The notes under the pieces: model-generated
The model's input: the letters and a program-made list of their open reading frames with translations, nothing else
Database searches by the model: none
What the model was told of the DNA's origin: nothing
Source: an uncultured Flavobacteriales bacterium
Lineage (GTDB): Bacteria > Bacteroidota > Bacteroidia > Flavobacteriales_D > Crocinitomicaceae
Assembly (NCBI GenBank): GCA_913056215.1
Contig: CAJXMN010000024.1
Location: forward strand, 1 to 32,547
Direction: 5' to 3'
Length of the DNA stretch: 32,547 bases
Translations under genes and position numbers: made by a program
Shown here: positions 26,151 through 32,547 of the stretch, in pieces
Position numbering within the stretch: position 1 is the first letter of the stretch
Layout of the letters: the number at the start of each line of letters is the position of its first letter

Positions 26151-26929
26151 TATTCTATGCCTTTTAGCGTTTTTAAAAATTGGCTGACACGATTGCGTGC
26201 CACGGGAAGTTGAATTCCTTCTTCTAATTCGATAATATGACCATCTTCTGAAATGTATTCCTCAATGTTATTCATATTCACCATGTACGATTTGTGTATC
26301 CTATAGAAAATTGAATCATCCAATATGTCTTCGTAAACTTTTAATGTGCGCGTATCGAGATAACGCGTTCCATCTTTAAAGTGTAACATCGTGCAGTTTC
26401 CACTCGCCTCAAGGTAAGTGATATTATTTTCATCAACGATTTTTACACCCTTTGTATGTGAAATAGCAATGCGGTGCGTTTCCTTATTCCGTACTAAACG
26501 ATCAGCTAAATTCTGGAGCGAATGAAAATAATCTTTATAATTAGAAGGATTGTTAGTGAATGTTTCTTTGGTGGCGATGATTTTATCAACGGCTACTCTT
26601 AGATCTTCCTCATCAATAGGTTTGAGAATGTAATGTGCTGCATTCGCCTGAAAGGCACGAATCGCATAATCCTTAAAGGCTGTGACAAAAACCACCAAAA
26701 AATTGCGGTTCTCAATCATATCCAGAAGTTCAAAACCTTCAGAACCACTTGGCATACGTATATCCAGAAAGACGACATCCGGCTGAGAACTTTCGATGAT
26801 ACTTTTGGCATCCTCTTTATCTTCTGCTTCACCAATGATGTCGATTTCAGGGCAACAACTTTCAAGCATCATAATGAGATTCTTTCGAGCTAATTCCTCA
26901 TCATCAACAACTACAGCACGTAAATTCAT
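26150..26929 (-). CDS. LytTR-family response regulator
   Basis: A 259-residue regulator. The receiver domain (about 1-120) has acidic pair Asp9/Asp10, phosphoacceptor Asp56 (VVFLDIRMP) and the Lys of ILKPIDEEDL. The LytTR DNA-binding domain (about 155-255) has ITYLEASGNCTMLHF, RTLKVYEDIL and FYRIHKSYMVNMNNI. Length is typical of the LytR/AlgR group. It is first in a two-gene unit with the sensor kinase, sharing one base of stop/start. A 14-base inverted repeat (26942-26955) lies 12 bases before its ATG over a -7-like TACATTTA, which suggests autoregulation. Target genes cannot be told; the adjacent acidic lipoprotein is a candidate. Confidence 0.95.
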   Translation of the reverse strand: MNLRAVVVDDEELARKNLIMMLESCCPEIDIIGEAEDKEDAKSIIESSQPDVVFLDIRMPSGSEGFELLDMIENRNFLVVFVTAFKDYAIRAFQANAAHYILKPIDEEDLRVAVDKIIATKETFTNNPSNYKDYFHSLQNLADRLVRNKETHRIAISHTKGVKIVDENNITYLEASGNCTMLHFKDGTRYLDTRTLKVYEDILDDSIFYRIHKSYMVNMNNIEEYISEDGHIIELEEGIQLPVARNRVSQFLKTLKGIE

Positions 26930-26941
26930 AGGTATCAGATT

Positions 26942-26955
26942 TTACATAAATGTAA
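26942..26955. promoter_or_regulatory. Inverted repeat at the LytTR regulator promoter
   Basis: TTACAT-AA-ATGTAA is a perfect 14-base inverted repeat overlapping a -7-like sequence (TACATTTA on the minus strand) and 12 bases from the ATG. It is a candidate operator. Confidence 0.35.
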
Positions 26956-27266
26956 TAAAAACTTATTACTGAGCGATCAATTGCAGGTTGATGAACAATG
27001 TGGTTTACACTGTTTATTGCTTAACAACTACAACTGAATCAATAGTTCTAACGCCTAAAGATGTGATGGGTATATAAACCATATCAATTTTATACATTAG
27101 CTATTAAACCTTAAAAAAAAGCGATGAGATTAACATTACAAATAGATCGAGACATTTGGATATTTAATGATAACGGAAATTAGACCGCGTAAGCTACTTT
27201 TCTTTTAAAGATAAAATGACATTACTCAGCGGATAAAAAGTGTGGTTGAGCTAAAACTAAGAAGAA

Positions 27267-27280
27267 AGCCTCGGGAGGCT
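27267..27280 (-). terminator. Inverted repeat AGCCTC-GG-GAGGCT, weak terminator or operator
   Basis: A perfect 6-bp inverted repeat (hairpin with 5 bp and a 4-base loop). On the minus strand it is followed by TTTCTTCTT, so it may end the leftward hydrolase transcript. On the plus strand it lies 12 bases before the -7 element and could instead bind a regulator. Confidence 0.35.
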
Positions 27281-27292
27281 ACTGAACAAAGT

Positions 27293-27300
27293 TATATTTG
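27293..27300 (+). promoter_or_regulatory. -7 promoter element of the 96-residue gene
   Basis: TATATTTG is an exact TAnnTTTG match, 7 bases before the ATG at 27308. The transcript is therefore leaderless or nearly so. Confidence 0.55.
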
Positions 27301-27307
27301 TCCCTAA

Positions 27308-27598
27308 ATGAAACCCCGGAAGCAAGATCAAAATTTATTGAATCCAAGTGAAGGTGGAGAACAGGTTCCCCATATTGAATATAGTGGAGGTAGGATCAAG
27401 TGCGCCTATAATTGCGAAGGGGTGTATAGTTATGCGATTTCCTCTGAATTGGGCACCATTGTAGCGAAAGGTGATTTTAGAAATGGGTTTGAAATTGAAG
27501 TAGATGCCTTGGAACCTGGCTTTTATCAGTTGGTGATCTTTAATGCGTATCGACGTATTAACTATCCGTTTCAAGTGAAAGAAAACGATAAAGTGTAG
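27308..27598 (+). CDS. Small beta-rich protein resembling a T9SS C-terminal domain, no signal peptide
   Basis: A 96-residue protein without signal peptide or membrane segment. From about residue 40 the pattern YSYAISSELGTIVAKG ... FEIEVDALEPGFYQLVIF ... NYPFQV follows a T9SS type A tail (strand, G-x-x-V turn, strand, L-x-P/A-G-x-Y strand, final strand). It lacks the rest of a cargo protein and any export signal, so it is probably a cytoplasmic stand-alone domain of similar fold. The exact -7 element 7 bases upstream supports expression and this start. Its last 41 bases overlap the convergent hydrolase gene tail to tail. The fold similarity is a pattern judgement; function is unknown. Confidence 0.65.
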   Translation: MKPRKQDQNLLNPSEGGEQVPHIEYSGGRIKCAYNCEGVYSYAISSELGTIVAKGDFRNGFEIEVDALEPGFYQLVIFNAYRRINYPFQVKENDKV

Positions 27599-28331
27599 AA
27601 GTGACTTCATGTTCAGACTCTTGATGACTCATGTGTCCAGCATGTTGTAAAAGTGTTAAATTATTTCCGCTTTTTTTAACGAATTTGATGATTTTATTTG
27701 TGTCAATCAACGGATCATTTGCCCCGTGAATGATAAGTGCTTCTTTTGCTTTATGCTTGAGTGTTTCCTCTTGAGCCGATCGTTTGCGCATGGCATGGAT
27801 AACAGCAATTATTTGTTCTTTCGGAAGCTGTCGCGCCGCTTTAATTAAATCGTAAATGGCTTGCCGATGAGCTGTTGGGTCGATGTACAGATTAGGAATC
27901 GCTGTTTCTAAAAAAAGTGATTTGTTTTTAGCGACTACTTGAGCTACGCGCTTCCGCTCTTGTTTTTTTGAAGGACTATCAGGCCAGGGGTGTGAATTTA
28001 ATAATACGAGTCGCGATATCAATGAAGGGAACGTGGACGTCAGTTCCAGTCCGACGTACCCACCAAGTGAATGACCAACACAGCTGCATGATGCTATATT
28101 TAATTCATCTAATAACCGGGCGACGGCTCGAGCCATTTCTGGAATTGAATTGACACGTTGAGAGTTCATAGACCCTCCATGTCCTGGTAAATCGATCAGA
28201 ATGAGTTGATGATGAGGTAATTTGTTAGTTAGAAAACTCCACATGGACCGGTCTTCCAAAAATCCATGTAAAAAAAGAACAGAATAGCCGTTTCCGACTA
28301 TCCTGTAGTTCAATAATGGTTCGTTCTTCAT
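27558..28331 (-). CDS. Alpha/beta-fold hydrolase
   Basis: A 257-residue single-domain hydrolase. It has an oxyanion segment FLHGFLEDRSMW (20-31), a nucleophile elbow GHSLGG with Ser88, an acid in IHGANDPLI (about 205-213), and a catalytic His in HAGHMSHQE (about 235-243). The triad is complete. The layout resembles BioH/MenH-type esterases and lipases, but no feature fixes the substrate. Its ATG overlaps the stop codon of the aminopeptidase gene by one base (TAATG), so the two are translationally coupled. The last 41 bases overlap the convergent 96-residue gene. Confidence 0.88.
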   Translation of the reverse strand: MKNEPLLNYRIVGNGYSVLFLHGFLEDRSMWSFLTNKLPHHQLILIDLPGHGGSMNSQRVNSIPEMARAVARLLDELNIASCSCVGHSLGGYVGLELTSTFPSLISRLVLLNSHPWPDSPSKKQERKRVAQVVAKNKSLFLETAIPNLYIDPTAHRQAIYDLIKAARQLPKEQIIAVIHAMRKRSAQEETLKHKAKEALIIHGANDPLIDTNKIIKFVKKSGNNLTLLQHAGHMSHQESEHEVTSTLYRFLSLETDS

Positions 28332-29623
28332 TATTTATTCATTATATCCTCGATCTCTTCTACTTCGATTGGAATATTGGGCATCATATTTAATGGTCCT
28401 TGCCCGTCACGAATGATCAAATCATCCTCTAGACGAATACCTAAATTCTCTTCAGGAATGTAGATCCCAGGTTCACATGTGAAAACCATCCCCGCTGAAA
28501 TAGGTTTGTGATAGAGGCCGTAATCATGTGTGTCTAAACCGATATGGTGTGAGGTTCCATGCATGAAATATTTTTTATAAGCAGGCCAATCTGCATGTTG
28601 GTTTTTAATATCTGTTTTGTCGAGCAATTTCAGCTTAACCAGTTGCTCTTCCATAAGTTTCCCCACCTCCTTGTGATACTCAGGAATTAAAGTGCCTGGT
28701 ACAAGTAGTTTTTCAGCTTCTTTTTTCACATGAAGCACGGCGTTGTATACTTCTTTCTGTCGTTCGGTATATTTTCCGCTGACGGGAAATGCTCTCGTTT
28801 GATCCGAACAGTAATTCGCATATTCAGCACCGAAATCCATTAAAATAACATCACCATCTTTGCATTGGTCTTTATTTTCAATGTAGTGCAACACACATGC
28901 ATTTGCACCTGTTGCTATGATTGGCGTATAGGCAAACCCTTTCGCTCTGTTTTTGGTGAATTCATGAATGATTTCAGCTTCGATCTCGTGTTCCCAAACC
29001 CCCGGTTTGATAAATTCCATCACCCGGCGAACGGCACCTGTTGTAATGTCACATGCTTTTTGCATGATCTCTAATTCGATGTCCTCTTTTACAGATCTGA
29101 TCTCATGTAAAATTGGTGCACTTTTATGAACTTGATGCGCCGGATACTCCTTTTTACACCAGTCAATGAATCGATCTTCGCGAAGCTCAACCTCCGTGTT
29201 TCCGCGTAAATGTTCGTTGGTGTTGAAGTAGATTCCTTCGGCTTCCGCCATCATTCTTTTGAAGACCTGATCAAATTCTTTCAGCCAGAAAACAGTTTTG
29301 ATACCAGTAGCTTCGTACGCCGCTTCTTTGGTTAGTTTTTCACCTTCCCAAACCGCAATATGTTCGTTCGTTTCACGAAGGAATAGTACCTCGCGGAATT
29401 TTTTGTCAGAAGCATCAGGGAAAAGCACAAGAATACTCTCCTCCTGATCGACACCTGATAAATAAAAAATATCTCTGTGTTGATGAAAAGGGATCGAACT
29501 ATCTGCACTTATTGGATAAATATCGTTCGAATTGAAGACAGCCAAAGCTCCTGCCTTCATCTTTTGCATAAATTTGGTCCTGTTTCTTTCAAATAATCGC
29601 TTGTCGATCGGTTCGTATCTCAT
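28331..29623 (-). CDS. pepP: Xaa-Pro aminopeptidase (aminopeptidase P, M24 family)
   Basis: A 430-residue metallopeptidase removing N-terminal residues before proline. It has an N-terminal creatinase-like domain (MRYEPIDKRLFERNR onward, about 1-170) and a pita-bread catalytic domain with metal ligands in order: DFGAEY and CSDQTRAF (two Asp), HGTSHHIGLDTHD (His), TCEPGIYI (Glu) and GIRLEDD (Glu). The E. coli enzyme has about 440 residues. I chose the ATG at 29623; a longer frame from 29704 adds 27 basic residues foreign to the family, and a -7-like TACCTTGC on the minus strand lies between the two. The gene is coupled to the downstream hydrolase by a one-base overlap. Confidence 0.93.
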   Translation of the reverse strand: MRYEPIDKRLFERNRTKFMQKMKAGALAVFNSNDIYPISADSSIPFHQHRDIFYLSGVDQEESILVLFPDASDKKFREVLFLRETNEHIAVWEGEKLTKEAAYEATGIKTVFWLKEFDQVFKRMMAEAEGIYFNTNEHLRGNTEVELREDRFIDWCKKEYPAHQVHKSAPILHEIRSVKEDIELEIMQKACDITTGAVRRVMEFIKPGVWEHEIEAEIIHEFTKNRAKGFAYTPIIATGANACVLHYIENKDQCKDGDVILMDFGAEYANYCSDQTRAFPVSGKYTERQKEVYNAVLHVKKEAEKLLVPGTLIPEYHKEVGKLMEEQLVKLKLLDKTDIKNQHADWPAYKKYFMHGTSHHIGLDTHDYGLYHKPISAGMVFTCEPGIYIPEENLGIRLEDDLIIRDGQGPLNMMPNIPIEVEEIEDIMNK

Positions 29624-29743
29624 AGTCTTTGTATTTATGTTGTATGTACGTTTATTGAATTTGGCAAGGTACAAAATTCTCGTTGGTCCTGCATTTTTTT
29701 TCATTGAAATATTGGAGCGTAAATAGTTTACGTTCTACTGTCG

Positions 29744-29751
29744 TAAGTTTG
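29744..29751 (+). promoter_or_regulatory. -7 promoter element of the 106-residue gene
   Basis: TAAGTTTG is an exact TAnnTTTG match, 22 bases before the ATG at 29774. Confidence 0.5.
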
Positions 29752-29773
29752 TGATGAACTTAAAAAAACAGGA

Positions 29774-30094
29774 ATGATGAGAACGATATTTGATAACCTT
29801 ACAGTGCAGCACATACAAATCGAAGAACACAATAATAAAGCTTCTGTTGAGGTACGATTTTTACAAAACAACGAATGGATTGCCTCAACTTTGGTACTCG
29901 ATCATACGGATTTGAATCAACTTTTTGCAAAAATGAATGCCTGTGGAATTGCCGTTTCTCTGAGCGATGATTTCAATTGTTATTCAACGGAGGAGGGTAG
30001 AATATTTACGCTGAATTGTAATGAGAAAGGATGGAGTGAAGTCGCCTTAAACTCTTTTACACCAGTGAATCCGGTGCGTCAACTTCGCGCGTAA
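29774..30094 (+). CDS. Small protein of unknown function
   Basis: A 106-residue soluble protein I do not recognise. It has no signal peptide or membrane helix. The sequence alternates strands and short helices (SVEVRFLQNNEWIASTLVL, DLNQLFAKMNACGIAVSL, RIFTLNCNEKGWSEVAL), suggesting a small alpha/beta fold. Support for being real: an exact -7 element 22 bases upstream, a GGA three bases before the ATG, and a stop that abuts the convergent flippase gene with one base between them. The start may be the second of two adjacent ATG codons. Confidence 0.6.
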   Translation: MMRTIFDNLTVQHIQIEEHNNKASVEVRFLQNNEWIASTLVLDHTDLNQLFAKMNACGIAVSLSDDFNCYSTEEGRIFTLNCNEKGWSEVALNSFTPVNPVRQLRA

Positions 30095-30095
30095 A

Positions 30096-31535
30096 TTACG
30101 TTTTCTCCCGCAGCAGCCGTACAATCGTTCTGATATCTACAATGCGGAACAGGAAGAGCGCTGCCGTACCCACCAAAAGTGTTGCGAAAAAGCCCATTGC
30201 ACGATTATTCCATAGGAGAATATAATGTGAAGCAGCGAGGAGAACGAAGAGGAGCAGACCTATTTTAGCGAGGTGTTTGTAGTGAACATTGAGTTGGAAT
30301 ACGCGGAGCACCAACAGTATTTGAATGAGTGATGTGAGTGATTGCGTTCCCAGAGTGGCAAATGCGGCACCTTCTGCTTTGAACATGGGGATCAAGATGA
30401 GATTCGCTGTAAAATTCACCGCAATCCCTGCGAGGGCCATACGATTGAGCAGTTTTAAATTGCCATTAGCCGTGAGAAGGGTTCCAAACACGTGACTTGC
30501 GGCCATGGGGATAAAGCTCAGGATAATCCAACGGAACGAATGACTGGCTGCGTCGATTTCTTGATTGTATATTATTTCCATAAGCGTGACTGCCGATTGA
30601 CTCGCTGCTATGCCAAGTACAAATGCTGTACCTACCAACATGAGTGCCGCCGAATTTAGAATTGGTTTAATGGACTCCCGTTGTTTAATTTGACGCGCAA
30701 AAATCGGTAATAATAATCCCGCTACTAAAAAGGCGAACATGTTCACGGCATCCAGGAGTCGGAAGCCTTGAGCGTATATTCCGGCCTGTTCTTGTCCCTC
30801 GGGTAAGAGCCGTTCAATCATAACGGCATCCATCCGCGTATAGAGCATCATGAGTAATATGAGCAGCGCGTAGGGCGTGCTTTGTTTGAGTAGAGCTCGC
30901 GAAAATAACTGACGAAATGCAAATTGTACGCGACCAATTTTGATATAAGAAAGCACCAGTGCTACTAAAACAGTAATGAAATAGGTGACTGTTTGGGCGT
31001 AAACAAACCACTCGATTTTGAAAGGTGTTTCTATCCATGAACTGTATAAAAGCACTGCGCAGATAATAATCAGCAAAAAACGATCGAGTACGGATAAAAT
31101 AGCATCTATTCTAAATAAGTGCAACCCCGCAAAATTACTTCTCAAATAGAGGAGGAGTCCCGCCAGAAACTGATTGAAAACGAGGAGTGACAACAGGTGC
31201 ATTTGAAAATTGTCATAACCCAAAAGTAATGCCAGACCTATGCTCAATGCAAAATAGGCTCCGCCTAAGATGAATCTTAACCCGAGGATGGGACCGATAT
31301 ATTTCACCACAGTATTGGGGTGTTGCGCAATATTTTTTGTGTTGTAATTATTGATACCAATATCCAGGACGATATTGAAGAGAAAGGAGAAGTTCAACAG
31401 TGAAAAATACATGCCATAGTCTTCTGCACCAACTGTATTCTGAACCTGTGCGTCGATCGCAAAAAGATAGAACGGCTTGATCAACAAGTTGAGCACTATG
31501 ATCATGATTAAATTACCGAAAAATTTTTTTTGCAT
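30096..31535 (-). CDS. Polysaccharide flippase (MOP superfamily, Wzx-like)
   Basis: A 479-residue protein with about 12-14 hydrophobic helices and the N-terminal pattern of oligosaccharide flippases: FFGNLIMIIVLNLLIKPFYLFAIDAQVQNTVGAEDYG (seen in parts), with the family's G-x-x-x-Y-G loop and a later LRFILGGAYFAL helix. Expected role: moving lipid-linked glycan units across the inner membrane for surface polysaccharide assembly. No other polysaccharide genes lie next to it in the window. The start at 31535 is decided by the promoter: the longer frame begins at 31562, inside the -7 element at 31560-31567. Confidence 0.85.
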   Translation of the reverse strand: MQKKFFGNLIMIIVLNLLIKPFYLFAIDAQVQNTVGAEDYGMYFSLLNFSFLFNIVLDIGINNYNTKNIAQHPNTVVKYIGPILGLRFILGGAYFALSIGLALLLGYDNFQMHLLSLLVFNQFLAGLLLYLRSNFAGLHLFRIDAILSVLDRFLLIIICAVLLYSSWIETPFKIEWFVYAQTVTYFITVLVALVLSYIKIGRVQFAFRQLFSRALLKQSTPYALLILLMMLYTRMDAVMIERLLPEGQEQAGIYAQGFRLLDAVNMFAFLVAGLLLPIFARQIKQRESIKPILNSAALMLVGTAFVLGIAASQSAVTLMEIIYNQEIDAASHSFRWIILSFIPMAASHVFGTLLTANGNLKLLNRMALAGIAVNFTANLILIPMFKAEGAAFATLGTQSLTSLIQILLVLRVFQLNVHYKHLAKIGLLLFVLLAASHYILLWNNRAMGFFATLLVGTAALFLFRIVDIRTIVRLLREKT

Positions 31536-31559
31536 GATTTTGACCTTCTGCAGCAAGAA

Positions 31560-31567
31560 CAAATATA
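31560..31567 (-). promoter_or_regulatory. -7 promoter element of the flippase gene
   Basis: Read on the minus strand this is TATATTTG, an exact TAnnTTTG match, 24 bases upstream of the ATG at 31535. Confidence 0.55.
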
Positions 31568-31650
31568 CGAAAACCCTAACGTTATGTTTAATGAAACTGT
31601 GGACTGAACGAAAATGTCGGACAAACGGTTTAAATCATTAAATTAGACCT

Positions 31651-32547
31651 ATGGATAAAAAGATAGATAAATATTTAACCGACCAGCAAGCATACTTTGA
31701 ATCTCAAGCCACGCGATCAGTTCGATTCAGGAAGGAAAAGCTCAAGCTGTTGCGAGATATGCTGAAAGATAATGAAGATCGTTTGAATGCTGCTATCAAC
31801 GCTGACTTCAAAAAGTCGGAATTCGATACATTTACGAATGAGTTGGCGCTTCTTTATCTTGATATTGACGAAGCGATTGCGAAATTGCGAAATTGGTCGC
31901 GGAGGAAAAGGGTAAATACAAATGTCATTAATTTTCCTGCCAAAAGCTTTATCTATCCGGATCCATTAGGTAGTACATTGATTATTGGAGCGTGGAATTA
32001 TCCGTTTCAACTATCCTTTGCGCCCGTGATTGCGGCCATGGCGGCTGGGTGTACGATGACGTTAAAGCCCAGTGAAGTGCCGTCGAATACGAGTAGCGTG
32101 ATCGCCGAGCTTGTAGAGGACTATTTTGATCCAGCATATTTTCAGGTTGTCGAAGGAGGCGTTGAGGAAACTACCGCACTTTTAAAATTGAAATGGGATA
32201 AAATATTTTTCACAGGAAGTGTTCCCGTAGGAAAGATTGTCTATCAAGCCGCTGCTGAAAACCTGGTTCCAGTAACCCTTGAATTAGGTGGTAAAAGTCC
32301 TGCAATCATTACGAAGGATGCGAATCTCGATCTCGCTGTGCGACGAATTGTTTGGGGGAAATTTTTGAATGCTGGACAGACCTGTATAGCGCCCGATTAT
32401 GTCGCTGTTGCGAAGGAAATTAAAGAGGATTTTATTCAACGTCTAATCAACCGTATAGCGGAGATGAACTATGCGACTGATAAAGGGAATTACGTGCAAA
32501 TTATCAACGATAAAAACGTTCAACGGCTCGAAAAACTCATTCAGGAA
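31651..32547 (+). CDS. Aldehyde dehydrogenase, ALDH3-like (partial, runs off the right edge)
   Basis: The first 299 codons of an NAD(P)-dependent aldehyde dehydrogenase. Visible: IGAWNYPFQLSFAPVIAAMA (cofactor site, from about residue 112), LKPSEVPSNTS, FFTGSVPVGK, the general base Glu211 in ELGGKSP, and the catalytic Cys245 in NAGQTC. The short N-terminus and the Glu211/Cys245 positions are close to those of class 3 enzymes (Glu209/Cys243 in human ALDH3A1), which act on fatty and aromatic aldehydes. The frame is open to the last base. The gene is divergent from the flippase. No exact -7 element is visible upstream. Confidence 0.92.
   Translation, partial: MDKKIDKYLTDQQAYFESQATRSVRFRKEKLKLLRDMLKDNEDRLNAAINADFKKSEFDTFTNELALLYLDIDEAIAKLRNWSRRKRVNTNVINFPAKSFIYPDPLGSTLIIGAWNYPFQLSFAPVIAAMAAGCTMTLKPSEVPSNTSSVIAELVEDYFDPAYFQVVEGGVEETTALLKLKWDKIFFTGSVPVGKIVYQAAAENLVPVTLELGGKSPAIITKDANLDLAVRRIVWGKFLNAGQTCIAPDYVAVAKEIKEDFIQRLINRIAEMNYATDKGNYVQIINDKNVQRLEKLIQE

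Larger units (their letters stand above)
26930..27307. other. 378-base intergenic region between divergent units
   Basis: The region contains the promoter side of the LytTR gene at its left end, and a hairpin plus -7 element of the 96-residue gene at its right end. In between, the only frame with an ATG is 19 codons (27124-27183) after an A-run, with no recognisable product. Otherwise it is A+T-rich non-coding sequence. Confidence 0.5.

Noticed and set aside
27124-27183. 19-codon frame in the 26930-27307 gap
   Set aside because: No promoter match, no recognisable product and very short; not supported as a gene.
1-32547. CRISPR array, tRNA/rRNA genes, insertion sequences
   Set aside because: No regularly spaced short repeats, no cloverleaf-like or rRNA-like sequences and no transposase or integrase motifs were recognised on reading both strands.

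Overview
The window reads as a chromosomal segment of a low-GC Bacteroidota, most likely a member of Flavobacteriales. Four lines of evidence agree: recurrent TAnnTTTG -7 promoter elements with no consistent Shine-Dalgarno, a type IX secretion (T9SS) C-terminal sorting domain, a CzcA pump fused to a TolC-like channel, and LytS/LytTR signalling with Reg_prop repeats. No tRNA, rRNA, CRISPR array, transposase or integrase was seen.

Layout. 1-1270: tail of an unknown gene, an AbiF/Abi_2 HEPN-type abortive infection gene and, just after it, a probable small structured RNA with its own -7 element and terminator. 1456-4576: housekeeping genes ftsH and trhO, leftward. 4789-8409: a sulfide:quinone oxidoreductase gene directly followed by cydA and cydB, reading as a compact sulfide-to-oxygen electron route; an FNR/CRP-type inverted repeat lies upstream. 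8416-13845: yjbQ, a large secreted Asp-box protein with a T9SS tail, a GT-C-like membrane protein, and a guanine deaminase.

13983-16971 is the most unusual part. A Na/Pi cotransporter gene ends in a 42-bp sequence that recurs exactly 1,408 bp downstream. Between the copies lie a 24-codon stub of a type I restriction methylase (hsdM) and a two-gene module: a helical acidic protein, then a RelE/ParE-like protein. The two ORFs share a frame and are separated by a single TAA, with a GAACT-ATA-AGTTC palindrome upstream. It looks like the remnant of a defence-gene insertion that targeted the 3' end of the transporter gene.

16968-22860 (leftward): a metal efflux operon with a His-rich exported protein, a CzcA-TolC fusion and a periplasmic adaptor. 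22967-26929: a LytTR response regulator and a propeller-type sensor kinase overlapping by one base, followed by a small acidic lipoprotein with its own promoter. 27267-32547: a small beta-rich protein resembling a T9SS tail without a signal peptide, an alpha/beta hydrolase coupled to an Xaa-Pro aminopeptidase, a small unknown protein, a polysaccharide flippase, and the first 299 codons of an ALDH3-type aldehyde dehydrogenase that runs off the window.
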